Source of the DNA: JBCBKL01 sp038521825
Lineage (GTDB): Bacteria > Pseudomonadota > Alphaproteobacteria > Rhodobacterales > Rhodobacteraceae
Assembly: GCA_038521825.1 (NCBI GenBank)
Contig: JBCBKL010000001.1
Location: 363,451-427,450 of the forward strand
Reading direction: 5' to 3'
DNA: 64,000 nt
Both the position numbers and the translations under genes were made by a program. Below the pieces are notes generated by a model. The model was given only the letters and a program-made list of their open reading frames with translations. It searched no databases and was not told where the DNA came from. This document shows, in pieces, positions 17,020 to 24,747 of the stretch. Each line of letters starts with the position of its first letter. Position 1 is the first letter of the stretch.

Positions 17020-17094
17020 ATGGCGCGTCGTCGATTGCGGATGACTAAAGGTCTCATTCAAGAGGCGTCGCCGGTCGGCAAACATTTCCCTTAA
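17020..17094 (+). CDS. Possible 24-residue small ORF with strong ribosome site
   Basis: The 266-base gap between dnaX and the ypfJ-like gene contains an ATG directly behind AGTGAGGAGAGAA, an almost ideal Shine-Dalgarno. The frame is MARRRLRMTKGL to a final KHFP, then TAA. The product would be strongly basic. It could be a leader peptide, a real small protein or chance. It ends 53 bases before the next gene. There is no family match I can name. Confidence 0.25.
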   Translation: MARRRLRMTKGLIQEASPVGKHFP

Positions 17095-17147
17095 CGCTAT
17101 AATGCCGGCTGTCTAAAGTGAGGGTGATCTAAAGAACTGGAATTCCC

Positions 17148-17990
17148 ATGCGACTGCGCGGTGTCGGGAAAAGCCGAAACATTGAGGACTGGCGGCAAGC
17201 GGGTGGGCGCGGTCGTGCCGCCGGCGGCATTGGCGGTATCGGTCTTCTGGTCGTGTTGGCGATTGGATACTTTGCCGGGATTGATGTCACTCCGCTGCTC
17301 CAAGGCAGTCTTGAGGCGCCGCGCCAGACGTCCGGCCAACTGACTGCCGAAGACGATCGAGCTGCTGACTTCACCTCTGGCGTCCTGCGTACGACCGAGC
17401 AGGTCTGGGCCCGCGTATTTGCCGAACAGCTGAACCGCACCTACGAGCCGCCGATCCTTGTTCTCTATTCCGGAGTGACGCAAAGCCCGTGTGGCGGGGC
17501 CTCGGGCGCGACCGGTCCGTTCTATTGCCCGGCGGATCACAAAGCATATCTGGACACATCGTTCTTTCGGATGATGTCGGAGCGGATGGGCGCGCGCGGG
17601 GATTTCGCGGCCGCCTACGTGATCGCGCATGAGGTGGCACATCACGTGCAGAACGAGCTTGGTATTTTGCGGCAGGTCAGTCAGGCCCGCCGCGCCGCCG
17701 GTCAGGCCGAGGCGAATGCGCTAACGGTCAGGCTGGAGCTTATGGCAGATTGCCTCTCCGGGGTGTGGGCCCGCAACGTCGAAGGATTGATGGAACGCGG
17801 TGATTTGCAAGAAGCCTTGAATGCCGCCCGCATGATCGGCGATGACCATCTGCAGCGTCAGGCAGGGCGCGTTCCGCAGCCTCACACATTCACCCATGGC
17901 ACATCCGATCAACGCGAGCGTTGGTTTGGCCGGGGATTTGATAGCGGCGAGATCGGGACGTGCGATACGTTTGCGGCCAAGAGGCTCTAG
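17148..17990 (+). CDS. ypfJ: Neutral zinc metallopeptidase, YpfJ family
   Basis: A 280-residue protein with a glycine-rich N-terminus, one membrane helix (about 26-43, GIGGIGLLVVLAIGYFAGI) and a zincin domain with the HEVAHH motif (near residue 164) followed by Glu in LELMADCLSGVWA. The PCGGASGATGPFYCPAD segment is characteristic of the YpfJ/DUF2342-like zinc peptidases. It is probably anchored in the inner membrane with the catalytic part in the periplasm. The substrate is unknown. Its TAG shares CTAG with the convergent TetR gene. Confidence 0.88.
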   Translation: MRLRGVGKSRNIEDWRQAGGRGRAAGGIGGIGLLVVLAIGYFAGIDVTPLLQGSLEAPRQTSGQLTAEDDRAADFTSGVLRTTEQVWARVFAEQLNRTYEPPILVLYSGVTQSPCGGASGATGPFYCPADHKAYLDTSFFRMMSERMGARGDFAAAYVIAHEVAHHVQNELGILRQVSQARRAAGQAEANALTVRLELMADCLSGVWARNVEGLMERGDLQEALNAARMIGDDHLQRQAGRVPQPHTFTHGTSDQRERWFGRGFDSGEIGTCDTFAAKRL

Positions 17991-18541
17991 AGCCTTTCCG
18001 GCAATTCCCGTAGCACGTCTGATGACCGCCGCGCCCGGGCGAGCATCCAACTGCCCTGCAAAAGAACAAACAAGTGTTCCGCTGCCGCTTGCGCCGTGTC
18101 GTGATCCATCCCCAGACGTTCTGCGTGGTCGTGAACCTCTGCAATCCAACCTTCGTAAAGATGTGCTGCGTGCGCGCGGAATTCGTCATTGTCAGGGCCC
18201 TCGAACAGCGTCGCCGCGACCGGGCAGGTTTCCCACATGCCGGATTGATCGAATGCCTCGGCGAGCCTGTCGCACAGCGCATTTGCTCCATCCTTGAACG
18301 TGGTTGCCTCGGCAAAACAGTTTGCGAGAATCCTGAGGATCTGGTCCGACGCTCGATCCGCAGCCGCACGGGCGAGGTCGGATTTGCCGTTCGGAAAGTG
18401 ATGGTAGAGCGATCCTTTTGGCGCCTCGGCCTTTGCCAGCAGATCGCTCAGCCCGACCCCATGATAGCCGTGCTTACGAAACAGCTCTGACGCTGCCCTG
18501 ATCAGCCGGTCCTTGGTGGGAAGCGGTTTTTTGTCACTCAT
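17987..18541 (-). CDS. TetR-family transcriptional regulator of the adjacent hydrolase
   Basis: A 184-residue protein with a classic TetR DNA-binding domain: TKDRLIRAASELFRKHGYHG, then the recognition helix in KGSLYHHFPNGK. The C-terminal ligand domain resembles the AcrR/YxaF-like branch (FDQSGMWETCPVAA, then a terminal helix). The divergent hydrolase gene and two copies of one palindrome in the 76-base gap make this a textbook self-contained regulator/target pair. The inducer is unknown. Confidence 0.9.
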   Translation of the reverse strand: MSDKKPLPTKDRLIRAASELFRKHGYHGVGLSDLLAKAEAPKGSLYHHFPNGKSDLARAAADRASDQILRILANCFAEATTFKDGANALCDRLAEAFDQSGMWETCPVAATLFEGPDNDEFRAHAAHLYEGWIAEVHDHAERLGMDHDTAQAAAEHLFVLLQGSWMLARARRSSDVLRELPERL

Positions 18542-18561
18542 GTCTTCATTCTTGACAGAAA

Positions 18562-18577
18562 TAGACCGATTGGTCTA
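18562..18577. promoter_or_regulatory. TetR operator 1, inside a promoter spacer
   Basis: Inverted repeat TAGACC-GATT-GGTCTA. A TTGACA -35 box lies at 18552-18557, so the operator fills the spacer of a forward promoter toward the hydrolase (the -10 near 18575-18581 is weak). Binding here would block RNA polymerase. Confidence 0.75.
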
Positions 18578-18584
18578 GGAATGA

Positions 18585-18606
18585 GAATAGACCGATTGGT
18601 CTATTC
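18585..18606. promoter_or_regulatory. TetR operator 2
   Basis: A second copy of the same palindrome with longer arms: GAATAGACC-GATT-GGTCTATTC, nine perfect pairs per arm. Its centre is 26 bases from operator 1, about two and a half helical turns, so two dimers may sit on partly opposite faces. It ends 11 bases before the hydrolase ATG. Confidence 0.8.
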
Positions 18607-18617
18607 CAGGGAGCTTA

Positions 18618-19490
18618 ATGATGTTCGATACCGAACCCAGGCTCGTTGCCGTGGGCAGCGAACGGTCGATCCTGTTCAAAACCGGGGACGGGGCGGAATT
18701 GGTTGGTCGCCTCTACAAGCCGCGGGAGACCCCAAAGGCCGCCGTCGTTCTGAACGGCGCGACAGGCGTGCCACAGACCTATTATCGTCATTTTGCACGT
18801 TGGCTGGCTGCGGAGAGAGGGATTGCCTGCCTCACTTACGACTATCGGGATGTCGGTCGTTCCGTATCGGGCCCTTTGCACAAGAGCAAGGCGGATATGG
18901 CAGATTGGGGAATAGCGGATGCCGAGGCGGCGCGCCGATGCCTTCGGCGCGAGGCTACGGACGTTCCGATCTGGGTGATCGGGCATTCCTTGGGCGCGAT
19001 GCTGGTTCACAAGCAAGGCGAGCGCGACGGGGTTGAGCGGGTCATCGGCGTGGCATCAGGGGAAGTCCATTATCGGGATCATCCGTGGCCTTATCAGGCC
19101 TTGGTTTGGCTGTTCTGGTTTGGCTTGGGACCTCTGGCAACGATACTGGTCGGCTACCTTCCAGGTCGCACGATTGGATTTGGCGCGGAATTGCCCAAGG
19201 GAGTTTACTGGCAGTGGCGTCGATGGTGCACGTCGCGGTCGTTCATCGACGGCGACACTTCGGCTAAGTTGCCCCCATCAGACTGGGGCGCTGGATCTCC
19301 ACCGGTCCGATTGGTCGGGTTTTCAGACGACATTGTCATACCGTTCAAATGTACCCAAAGGCTCGAAAGGCGGTACGGCAAATGCGAATTGGTCGAAATT
19401 GATCCGCTCGACTACGGTTTACGATCCGTTGGCCATCTTGGTGCATTCGCTGAAGGAAACCGAGCGGTTTGGGACACTATCATCGCGTAG
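18618..19490 (+). CDS. Alpha/beta-fold hydrolase under TetR control
   Basis: A 290-residue protein with the alpha/beta-hydrolase pattern: oxyanion strand AAVVLNGATGVPQTYYRHFA, YDYRDVGRS, nucleophile elbow G-H-S-L-G (Ser 124) and late Asp (GFSDDIVIP) and His (VGHLGAF). There is no signal peptide. Residues about 155-180 contain a Trp/Leu-rich cap that may touch membrane or bind a hydrophobic substrate. GGGAG stands before ATG 18618. Regulation by the divergent TetR suggests it detoxifies or uses a specific ester or lactone, but none is identified. Confidence 0.82.
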   Translation: MMFDTEPRLVAVGSERSILFKTGDGAELVGRLYKPRETPKAAVVLNGATGVPQTYYRHFARWLAAERGIACLTYDYRDVGRSVSGPLHKSKADMADWGIADAEAARRCLRREATDVPIWVIGHSLGAMLVHKQGERDGVERVIGVASGEVHYRDHPWPYQALVWLFWFGLGPLATILVGYLPGRTIGFGAELPKGVYWQWRRWCTSRSFIDGDTSAKLPPSDWGAGSPPVRLVGFSDDIVIPFKCTQRLERRYGKCELVEIDPLDYGLRSVGHLGAFAEGNRAVWDTIIA

Positions 19491-19513
19491 ATCTGTATGC
19501 GGCGGTGTCTGGT

Positions 19514-19606
19514 GAGAGATTGACATCGACCCAAGCGGGGCTCGTTACGGCTGCTTCCTTCCGGACCTGACCGGGTTGGCGAGGCGCTTGCCCGCGCCAA
19601 CCTCTC
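19514..19606 (-). ncRNA. ffs: Signal recognition particle RNA (4.5S type)
   Basis: The reverse strand carries GGTCAGGTCCGGAAGGAAGC followed by AGCC, the universally conserved SRP RNA apical region (GGAA tetraloop and the Ffh-binding internal loops). Flanking ends GAGAGGTTG and the complementary 3' end form a closing helix, giving about 93 nucleotides. With Ffh the RNA directs membrane proteins to FtsY. Ends are set from the terminal helix and the upstream promoter. Confidence 0.93.
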
Positions 19607-19613
19607 AATCTGT

Positions 19614-19642
19614 CATATAGATGTGATGGAAAGAGCCTGCAA
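19614..19642 (-). promoter_or_regulatory. Sigma70-type promoter of ffs
   Basis: Reading the reverse strand: -35 TTGCAG (19642-19637), a 17-base spacer, -10 TATATG (19619-19614), then seven bases to the first G of the SRP RNA at 19606. Spacing is ideal for a stable-RNA promoter. It lies just beyond the stop of the upstream nucleotidase gene. Confidence 0.65.
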
Positions 19643-19655
19643 GGCGAACCGCAGC

Positions 19656-21500
19656 TCAGATTGCCAACAAGACGCGCGCAAAACCCCGGTTTGTACGCCC
19701 TGCATAGCGTGGTCTCAGATGCGCGATTTCATGCAAGTGATCGAGTGCCGCGGGCGACGTCTCGAATATCACGTCGAGGCCACTTTGATTGTCCAGGCGC
19801 CAGGTGGGTGGCGGGGGCGCATCCCATTCCGCGTTTGCCAGAACCGTCCGCAATGCGGATTGAACAGTTACATTGGTTTCAATGTGTCGTTCCTGATTTC
19901 CGGTTCCGGGAAAGTTGCCTCCACCGGCAGCGCGATAGCTGGTTGTTGCAAGAACAAAGCGCGCATCTGGATCGATCGGTTGGCCCAGATACTGGACGTC
20001 TCGGATCCGCCTCGCCTTTGGGTCGACCAATTCGCCTTCGGGATTGTAGCGGCGGGGCTGCGTTGGATCGATCTTGAAATCCAGACCACGAACGAAATCG
20101 AAATAGAAGCTGGGCAGATTGGGATCGATGAGCGTGGCCCGGTCCGATAATTCGTCGGAATAGATGACGGCTGATCTTTCCAACCATTCGATCAGGTCGG
20201 CCCCTCGCATCGGTATGCCGCAGACATGGTTGCGATAGGGGCTGATGGCGCTGAGGTGCAATTGCCGAATTGCCCCGGGTGATACTGAAACATAGTTGTG
20301 TGGCCCGGCTCGTCCCCCTGATGTGTTTGGCACATAAGTCCCCAGAACCGGCCAGTCGGCATACTTCGTCGATGCCAGCGCTTCCCGCACGGTCCATTCA
20401 AGTGCATCGGCCATCAGGGTGGAGATTTGGTCTGCCCGCAGTAGACTGAAGTAGCTGTGGATCGGGACGGCGGTGTGACCGACCCTTTCGCTCATCCTCG
20501 CTGCGGTTTCAGCCCTGGCCTTGGCGGTGATGCGTAAGACCGCAGGGTCCTCGGTCACATCCAGGGTCTCAATCAACTTTGATGAGGCGGCAGTGACTCG
20601 CCAGCGGTCTTCGCCCCAAGTCAGGTCGAGGTCAATCACACCCAATGCGTTCCCACCATAGCCCGGCATGACCGCGGGCACGCCATGGAGTGTTCCGGCC
20701 GTCAGGTCGGCACCATCAAAAGGCGCGAAGTCGGCATGTGGAAACCGGCCGTGCCCATGGCCGCCAACCATGGCGTCGATATCGCACAACTTGGCAAGCC
20801 ACGCGCCACAATTGATATCTTCGTCAGCGCTGCCCGGCTGAACAAAACTGCAATGCGCGAGCAGCACGATAAGGTCAGCGCCCTTTTCCCTCAGGTGCTT
20901 GATCCTGCTCCTTGCTGCATCGACCGGAGGCAGAAACTGGACGGACCCATTCAGCACTTTGCCATTCCAGATTGCTGTTTGTTCCGGCAGGACCGAAACG
21001 ATGCCAACCTTCGGGAAGGGCACGCTGCTGGCATGGCCGATCGCGCATTCGACGAGCTGTGACGATTGAACACCGCGCAGATCACTCCTGACAGAACTTG
21101 CGACTACCGGGCACGTCAGGACTTCGGCGACGTCACTGAGGTATTCCTTTCCATAGTCAAAGTCATGGTTGCCCAAGCCAAGCGCGTCATAGCCAAGCGC
21201 GCTTGTAACCTGCACCCATGGATGGTCGGCGTCGACCGGTTTTTCGGCCAAAACATCGGCCATCGCGGTGCCCTGCAACGCATCGCCGTTGTCCAGCAAC
21301 AAGGTGCCGCCGGTGGCTTCCTGACGTGCCTTGACGATCAATGTGGAAATACGGGCAAGCCCCAGTCCGCTTTCCGTCACCCCTGTCCGATCATTCCAAC
21401 CAGTCAGGTGCATGTGCAGGTCCGTTGTCGCGAGTATCCGTAGCTGCCCCGATAACCCCTCGTTCACCTTCTCTATGCCCCCTTCTGAGATATCCACCAT
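19656..21500 (-). CDS. CpdB-like 2',3'-cyclic phosphodiesterase/3'-nucleotidase (5'-nucleotidase family)
   Basis: A 614-residue protein with an N-terminal metallophosphoesterase domain (ILATTDLHMHLTGW, TLLLDNGDALQGT, LGNHDFDYGKEYLSD, MVGGHGHGRFP) and a C-terminal 5'-nucleotidase domain (SPYRNHVCGIPMRGADLIEWLE, then VLATTSYRAAGGGNFPGTG with substrate-stacking residues). The metal-ligand set is complete. Canonical CpdB is periplasmic. Here residues 1-25 lack a signal peptide (MVDISEGGIEKVNEGLSG), so the location is uncertain. It probably releases nucleosides, which links it to the salvage genes at 49-52 kb. Confidence 0.88.
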   Translation of the reverse strand: MVDISEGGIEKVNEGLSGQLRILATTDLHMHLTGWNDRTGVTESGLGLARISTLIVKARQEATGGTLLLDNGDALQGTAMADVLAEKPVDADHPWVQVTSALGYDALGLGNHDFDYGKEYLSDVAEVLTCPVVASSVRSDLRGVQSSQLVECAIGHASSVPFPKVGIVSVLPEQTAIWNGKVLNGSVQFLPPVDAARSRIKHLREKGADLIVLLAHCSFVQPGSADEDINCGAWLAKLCDIDAMVGGHGHGRFPHADFAPFDGADLTAGTLHGVPAVMPGYGGNALGVIDLDLTWGEDRWRVTAASSKLIETLDVTEDPAVLRITAKARAETAARMSERVGHTAVPIHSYFSLLRADQISTLMADALEWTVREALASTKYADWPVLGTYVPNTSGGRAGPHNYVSVSPGAIRQLHLSAISPYRNHVCGIPMRGADLIEWLERSAVIYSDELSDRATLIDPNLPSFYFDFVRGLDFKIDPTQPRRYNPEGELVDPKARRIRDVQYLGQPIDPDARFVLATTSYRAAGGGNFPGTGNQERHIETNVTVQSALRTVLANAEWDAPPPPTWRLDNQSGLDVIFETSPAALDHLHEIAHLRPRYAGRTNRGFARVLLAI

Positions 21501-21637
21501 AGCGGGGGTTGGGCGCGAGTAAATCTACGTTGGGTTGTTTTAATCAATTTCGTCCGCAGGTTGTTATTTCCCCCAGGCGGCTTGATGACGCGGACGTCGG
21601 CGTGTCAAGCAGCGGGACGGAACAGAGGGGACGCGCG

Positions 21638-22606
21638 ATGCGATACGCGGAAACGGTGACTTTTGGCGGGTCGGGCCTTGATCGTGCCGGCGAGATGAGG
21701 GTGGATCCCGACGCCCTTGCCGCCATGGAAGCGGATCCGCAGGCGCGCGCGGTTGTTCTGTGGAATGGCAAACCCCTGATCGCTAAGGAAAGGCCAGCAT
21801 CACTTGCCCTGCTCCCGATGGACCATCCAACCTTGCAGGAACACGGCGGTATGCGCATCATGCTGGGACGAGAAGACGGCGCCCCGCGTTTTGCCGTCGA
21901 CTTTTCGGCCTGGGTGCCTGACGCTATGGATACAGGCACTGTCGGCGCCTTCCTCGATCCGAGCGAACAATGGAATCCGGATTTACCACGCGATCAGGTC
22001 TTTGCAGAGTTGCGGCGCGTTATGACTTGGCTTTCACCGCGTGAGGCCGAGCTGGCCGCGACCGGCAAGGCGATCCTTGGCTGGCATGACATCCACAGGT
22101 TTTGCGCAAATTGCGGCTCTCCGAGCGAGATTACCCAAGGCGGCTGGCAAAGGGTCTGCCCTGATTGCGGGCGGCATCACTTTCCTCGAACCGATCCGGT
22201 TGTCATTATGCTGATCGTTTCGGGCAATTCGGTTTTGCTGGGACGCAGCCCCGGTTGGCCTCAGGGCATGTATTCACTGCTGGCCGGGTTTGTAGAACCG
22301 GGCGAGACGTTGGAAGCGGCAGTGAGACGCGAAACTCACGAAGAAGCTGGCATTCGCGTAGGCGCGGTCGAATACCTGGCAAGCCAGCCATGGCCCTTTC
22401 CCGCATCGCTCATGATTGGCTGCAAGGGCGAAGCCATCAGCCGCGAAATCACCATCGACCCTAACGAAATCGAAGATGCAATCTGGGTCAGCCGAGAAGA
22501 GGTTCTGGCGGCCTTTGCTGGCGAAAACAGTAAATTATTGCCTGCTCGGAAAGGTGCAATTGCGCATTTTTTGCTGGAAAACTGGCTTGCTGATTCCCTG
22601 GATTGA
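21638..22606 (+). CDS. nudC: NAD+ diphosphatase (NudC)
   Basis: A 322-residue Nudix hydrolase. It has an N-terminal NudC domain, a four-Cys zinc ribbon (CANCG and CPDCG, about residues 155-180) and the Nudix box G-x5-E-x7-REThEEaGI starting GFVEPGETLEAAV. The SQPWPFPASLM motif after the box is the NudC-specific signature. It hydrolyses NAD(H) to NMN and AMP and decaps NAD-RNA. The frame extends 129 bases upstream, but the NudC-like start and GAGGGG fit ATG 21638. The SRPBCC gene follows 38 bases later. Confidence 0.94.
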   Translation: MRYAETVTFGGSGLDRAGEMRVDPDALAAMEADPQARAVVLWNGKPLIAKERPASLALLPMDHPTLQEHGGMRIMLGREDGAPRFAVDFSAWVPDAMDTGTVGAFLDPSEQWNPDLPRDQVFAELRRVMTWLSPREAELAATGKAILGWHDIHRFCANCGSPSEITQGGWQRVCPDCGRHHFPRTDPVVIMLIVSGNSVLLGRSPGWPQGMYSLLAGFVEPGETLEAAVRRETHEEAGIRVGAVEYLASQPWPFPASLMIGCKGEAISREITIDPNEIEDAIWVSREEVLAAFAGENSKLLPARKGAIAHFLLENWLADSLD

Positions 22607-22644
22607 GGCAAGACTATTGCAAACAAGGTTTGACCGAAGCAGGC

Positions 22645-23115
22645 ATGAAATTCTCATCCCGCGAAGATATCGAGGCACCGCAAGAACGCGTCTTTGAATT
22701 GCTATGCGATTTCAAAGCGGCGGAGCGGTCGGCGACACGACGTGGGGTTGATGTGCGACGAACCGACACTTTGTCTGATGCCGCTGCGGTTGGGATGAGC
22801 TGGGATGCCGCTTTTTGGATGCGTGGGCGCAAACGCAAACTGGACTTGCAACTCGCCGAGCTTGATCATCCGAACGCCATGACCTTCAACGCGAGCTCAT
22901 CGAACATCTTCGGTGTGTTTTCGATTGAGCTTGTGCCCCTGTCGCGCAAGAGGACACGTATGGCTGTCGCTCTTGAAGTGTCGCCCAAAACGCTGTCGGC
23001 GCGGCTGTTGATCCAATCGCTCCGTGTTGCGAAATCGTCGCTAACCAAACGCTACAAGCTTCGGATCGCGGAATATGCGCGCCAGCTTGAAAAATCACTG
23101 CTTGAGGCCACTTAA
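22645..23115 (+). CDS. SRPBCC (START-like) family protein
   Basis: A 156-residue protein with a helix-grip pattern: MKFSSREDIEAPQERVFELLCDF at the start, DAAFWMRGRKRKLDLQLAEL in the middle and a long C-terminal helix (SSLTKRYKLRIAEYARQLEK). Such folds bind hydrophobic ligands in a central cavity; no specific ligand is indicated. It probably shares a transcript with nudC. Its TAA shares four bases with the stop of the convergent pheA. Confidence 0.75.
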   Translation: MKFSSREDIEAPQERVFELLCDFKAAERSATRRGVDVRRTDTLSDAAAVGMSWDAAFWMRGRKRKLDLQLAELDHPNAMTFNASSSNIFGVFSIELVPLSRKRTRMAVALEVSPKTLSARLLIQSLRVAKSSLTKRYKLRIAEYARQLEKSLLEAT

Positions 23116-23942
23116 TCCCGGCGCGCGGCCGCTGGATAGACCCCCAGTATTTCAAGCCGGTTGGTGAAGTATTCGAGTTCCTCAAGCGCGCGCTGAACCG
23201 GCGGATCGTCCGGATGTCCCTCAATATCGGCGTAAAACTGCGTCGCCGTGAATGCGCCGCCAACCATATAGCTTTCCAGCTTGCTCATGTTAACGCCGTT
23301 TGTCGCGAATCCGCCCATGGCCTTGTAAAGGGCCGCGGGTATGTTGCGGACCTCGAACACGAATGTTGTGATCATGTGGTCGCTGCGACGAGACAGGTCC
23401 GGCTTTGGCGCCATCAGCAGAAAGCGGGTCGTATTGTGCTGCTGATCTTCGATATCACGGGCCAGAATATTTAGGCCGTGGAACTCCGCGGCTATAGACG
23501 ATCCGAGCGCACCGACGCCTTCTTCATTGCTCTCGGCAATGGCGCGGGCAGCACCTGCGCTGTCAGCGGAAGGCGAAGCCGTAATGCCATGTTGGTCAAG
23601 AAACCGCCGGGCCTGTGGGATCAACACCAGATGCGCCCTTACGTGGCTTATCTCAGATAGCGTTTGACCGGGCAGAGCCATCAGACAAATCCGCACCCTG
23701 ACGAACGCTTCATCGACGATGTGCAGATCGCTTTCGGGCAACAGTCGGTGGATATCTGCCACCCGCCCATAGGTGGTGTTCTCTACCGGCAGCATTGCGA
23801 GGTCGGCGCGGCCTTCGTTAACCGTTGCGATAACGTCTTCGAAAGCGGTGCAGGGCACCGGTTCCGCATCCGGGCGGGCCTTTGTACACGCCTCGTGACT
23901 ATAGGCCCCAAGGTCCCCCTGAAACGCGATCCGCAGCGTCAT
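23112..23942 (-). CDS. pheA: Prephenate dehydratase
   Basis: A 276-residue monofunctional enzyme that converts prephenate to phenylpyruvate in phenylalanine synthesis. Substrate motifs: RIAFQGDLGAYSHEAC, LAMLPVENTTYGRV and NTTRFLLM (the Thr of TRF is catalytic). The C-terminal ACT domain (FVFEVRNIPAALYKAMGGFA, then NMSKLESYMVGG) is the Phe-binding regulatory part, so feedback control is likely. There is no fused chorismate mutase, as expected for this group. Confidence 0.95.
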   Translation of the reverse strand: MTLRIAFQGDLGAYSHEACTKARPDAEPVPCTAFEDVIATVNEGRADLAMLPVENTTYGRVADIHRLLPESDLHIVDEAFVRVRICLMALPGQTLSEISHVRAHLVLIPQARRFLDQHGITASPSADSAGAARAIAESNEEGVGALGSSIAAEFHGLNILARDIEDQQHNTTRFLLMAPKPDLSRRSDHMITTFVFEVRNIPAALYKAMGGFATNGVNMSKLESYMVGGAFTATQFYADIEGHPDDPPVQRALEELEYFTNRLEILGVYPAAARRD

Positions 23943-24074
23943 TATCCAACCTGTCCCATTTGTTCTTAGGCCCCTGTTAAGCAGGGCGATTGGTCGCGCT
24001 TCCTATACCTTGCCTCCGGAAAGTGGAAGCAATAGATACCGCGCAACTCAACGCGGAATGGACTCAGGCTCAGA

Positions 24075-24581
24075 ATGTTTGACACGATGACTTTCACCAA
24101 GATCACCGCCAGCTTTTGTGGTGCGCTCTTGGTTTTGTTGCTGGCAATGTGGGTTGGACGGGAACTCTATCATGTCGGTGGGCATGGCGAGCAGGCCTAT
24201 GTCATCGACACGGGCGAAGAGGAAGTCGTTGAAGAGGTCGCCGAGGTTCCGTTCGAGGAAGTGCTTGCTTCGGCCAGCATCGAAGATGGCGCAAAGGTCT
24301 TCCGCAAGTGTGGCGCGTGCCACAAGCTCGAAGATGGCGCAAACGGGACCGGGCCCTATCTTTACGGCGTTGTGGGCCGTGATATCGGCGGCGCCTCAGG
24401 CTACGGCTCTTATTCATCAACGCTCGCCGCTATGGACGGAGCTTGGACGCCTGAGAACCTGAACGGGTTTTTAGAAAACCCTCGCAACTGGGCAGAGGGT
24501 ACCAGTATGGCTTTTGCTGGCCTCAAGAAGGTCGAAGATCGCGCTGATCTGATCGCCTATCTCGACAGTCTTGACGACTAG
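24075..24581 (+). CDS. cycM: Membrane-anchored cytochrome c (CycM/c552 type)
   Basis: A 168-residue protein with one N-terminal membrane anchor (about 12-28, ASFCGALLVLLLAMWVG), an acidic Glu/Val-rich linker (about 47-62) and a class I cytochrome c domain. Haem binds at C79-G-A-C82-H83 and the sixth ligand is the Met in TSMAFAGLKK. In Rhodobacterales such proteins carry electrons from the bc1 complex to the terminal oxidases on the periplasmic side. The start is set at the first ATG; a second ATG at 24087 is possible. A strong terminator follows. Confidence 0.9.
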   Translation: MFDTMTFTKITASFCGALLVLLLAMWVGRELYHVGGHGEQAYVIDTGEEEVVEEVAEVPFEEVLASASIEDGAKVFRKCGACHKLEDGANGTGPYLYGVVGRDIGGASGYGSYSSTLAAMDGAWTPENLNGFLENPRNWAEGTSMAFAGLKKVEDRADLIAYLDSLDD

Positions 24582-24603
24582 CACCACCGCTAAAACATGA
24601 GCA

Positions 24604-24628
24604 GGCCGCCAACCTTGGCGGCCTTTTT
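24604..24628 (+). terminator. Rho-independent terminator after cycM
   Basis: A perfect nine-base stem GGCCGCCAA/TTGGCGGCC with a two-base apex and five Ts (24624-24628). It lies 23 bases after the cycM stop and isolates it from yejA. Confidence 0.92.
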
Positions 24629-24747
24629 CGTGGTTAACACTTTGGTTACAGCCCCATCACATATTCTCAAGTTGCATATTGGCGAGCGGGGCCATTAGCT
24701 TACATCGCACAGAGTAACACTGCTTGACCACGCACGAGGAGAACCCC

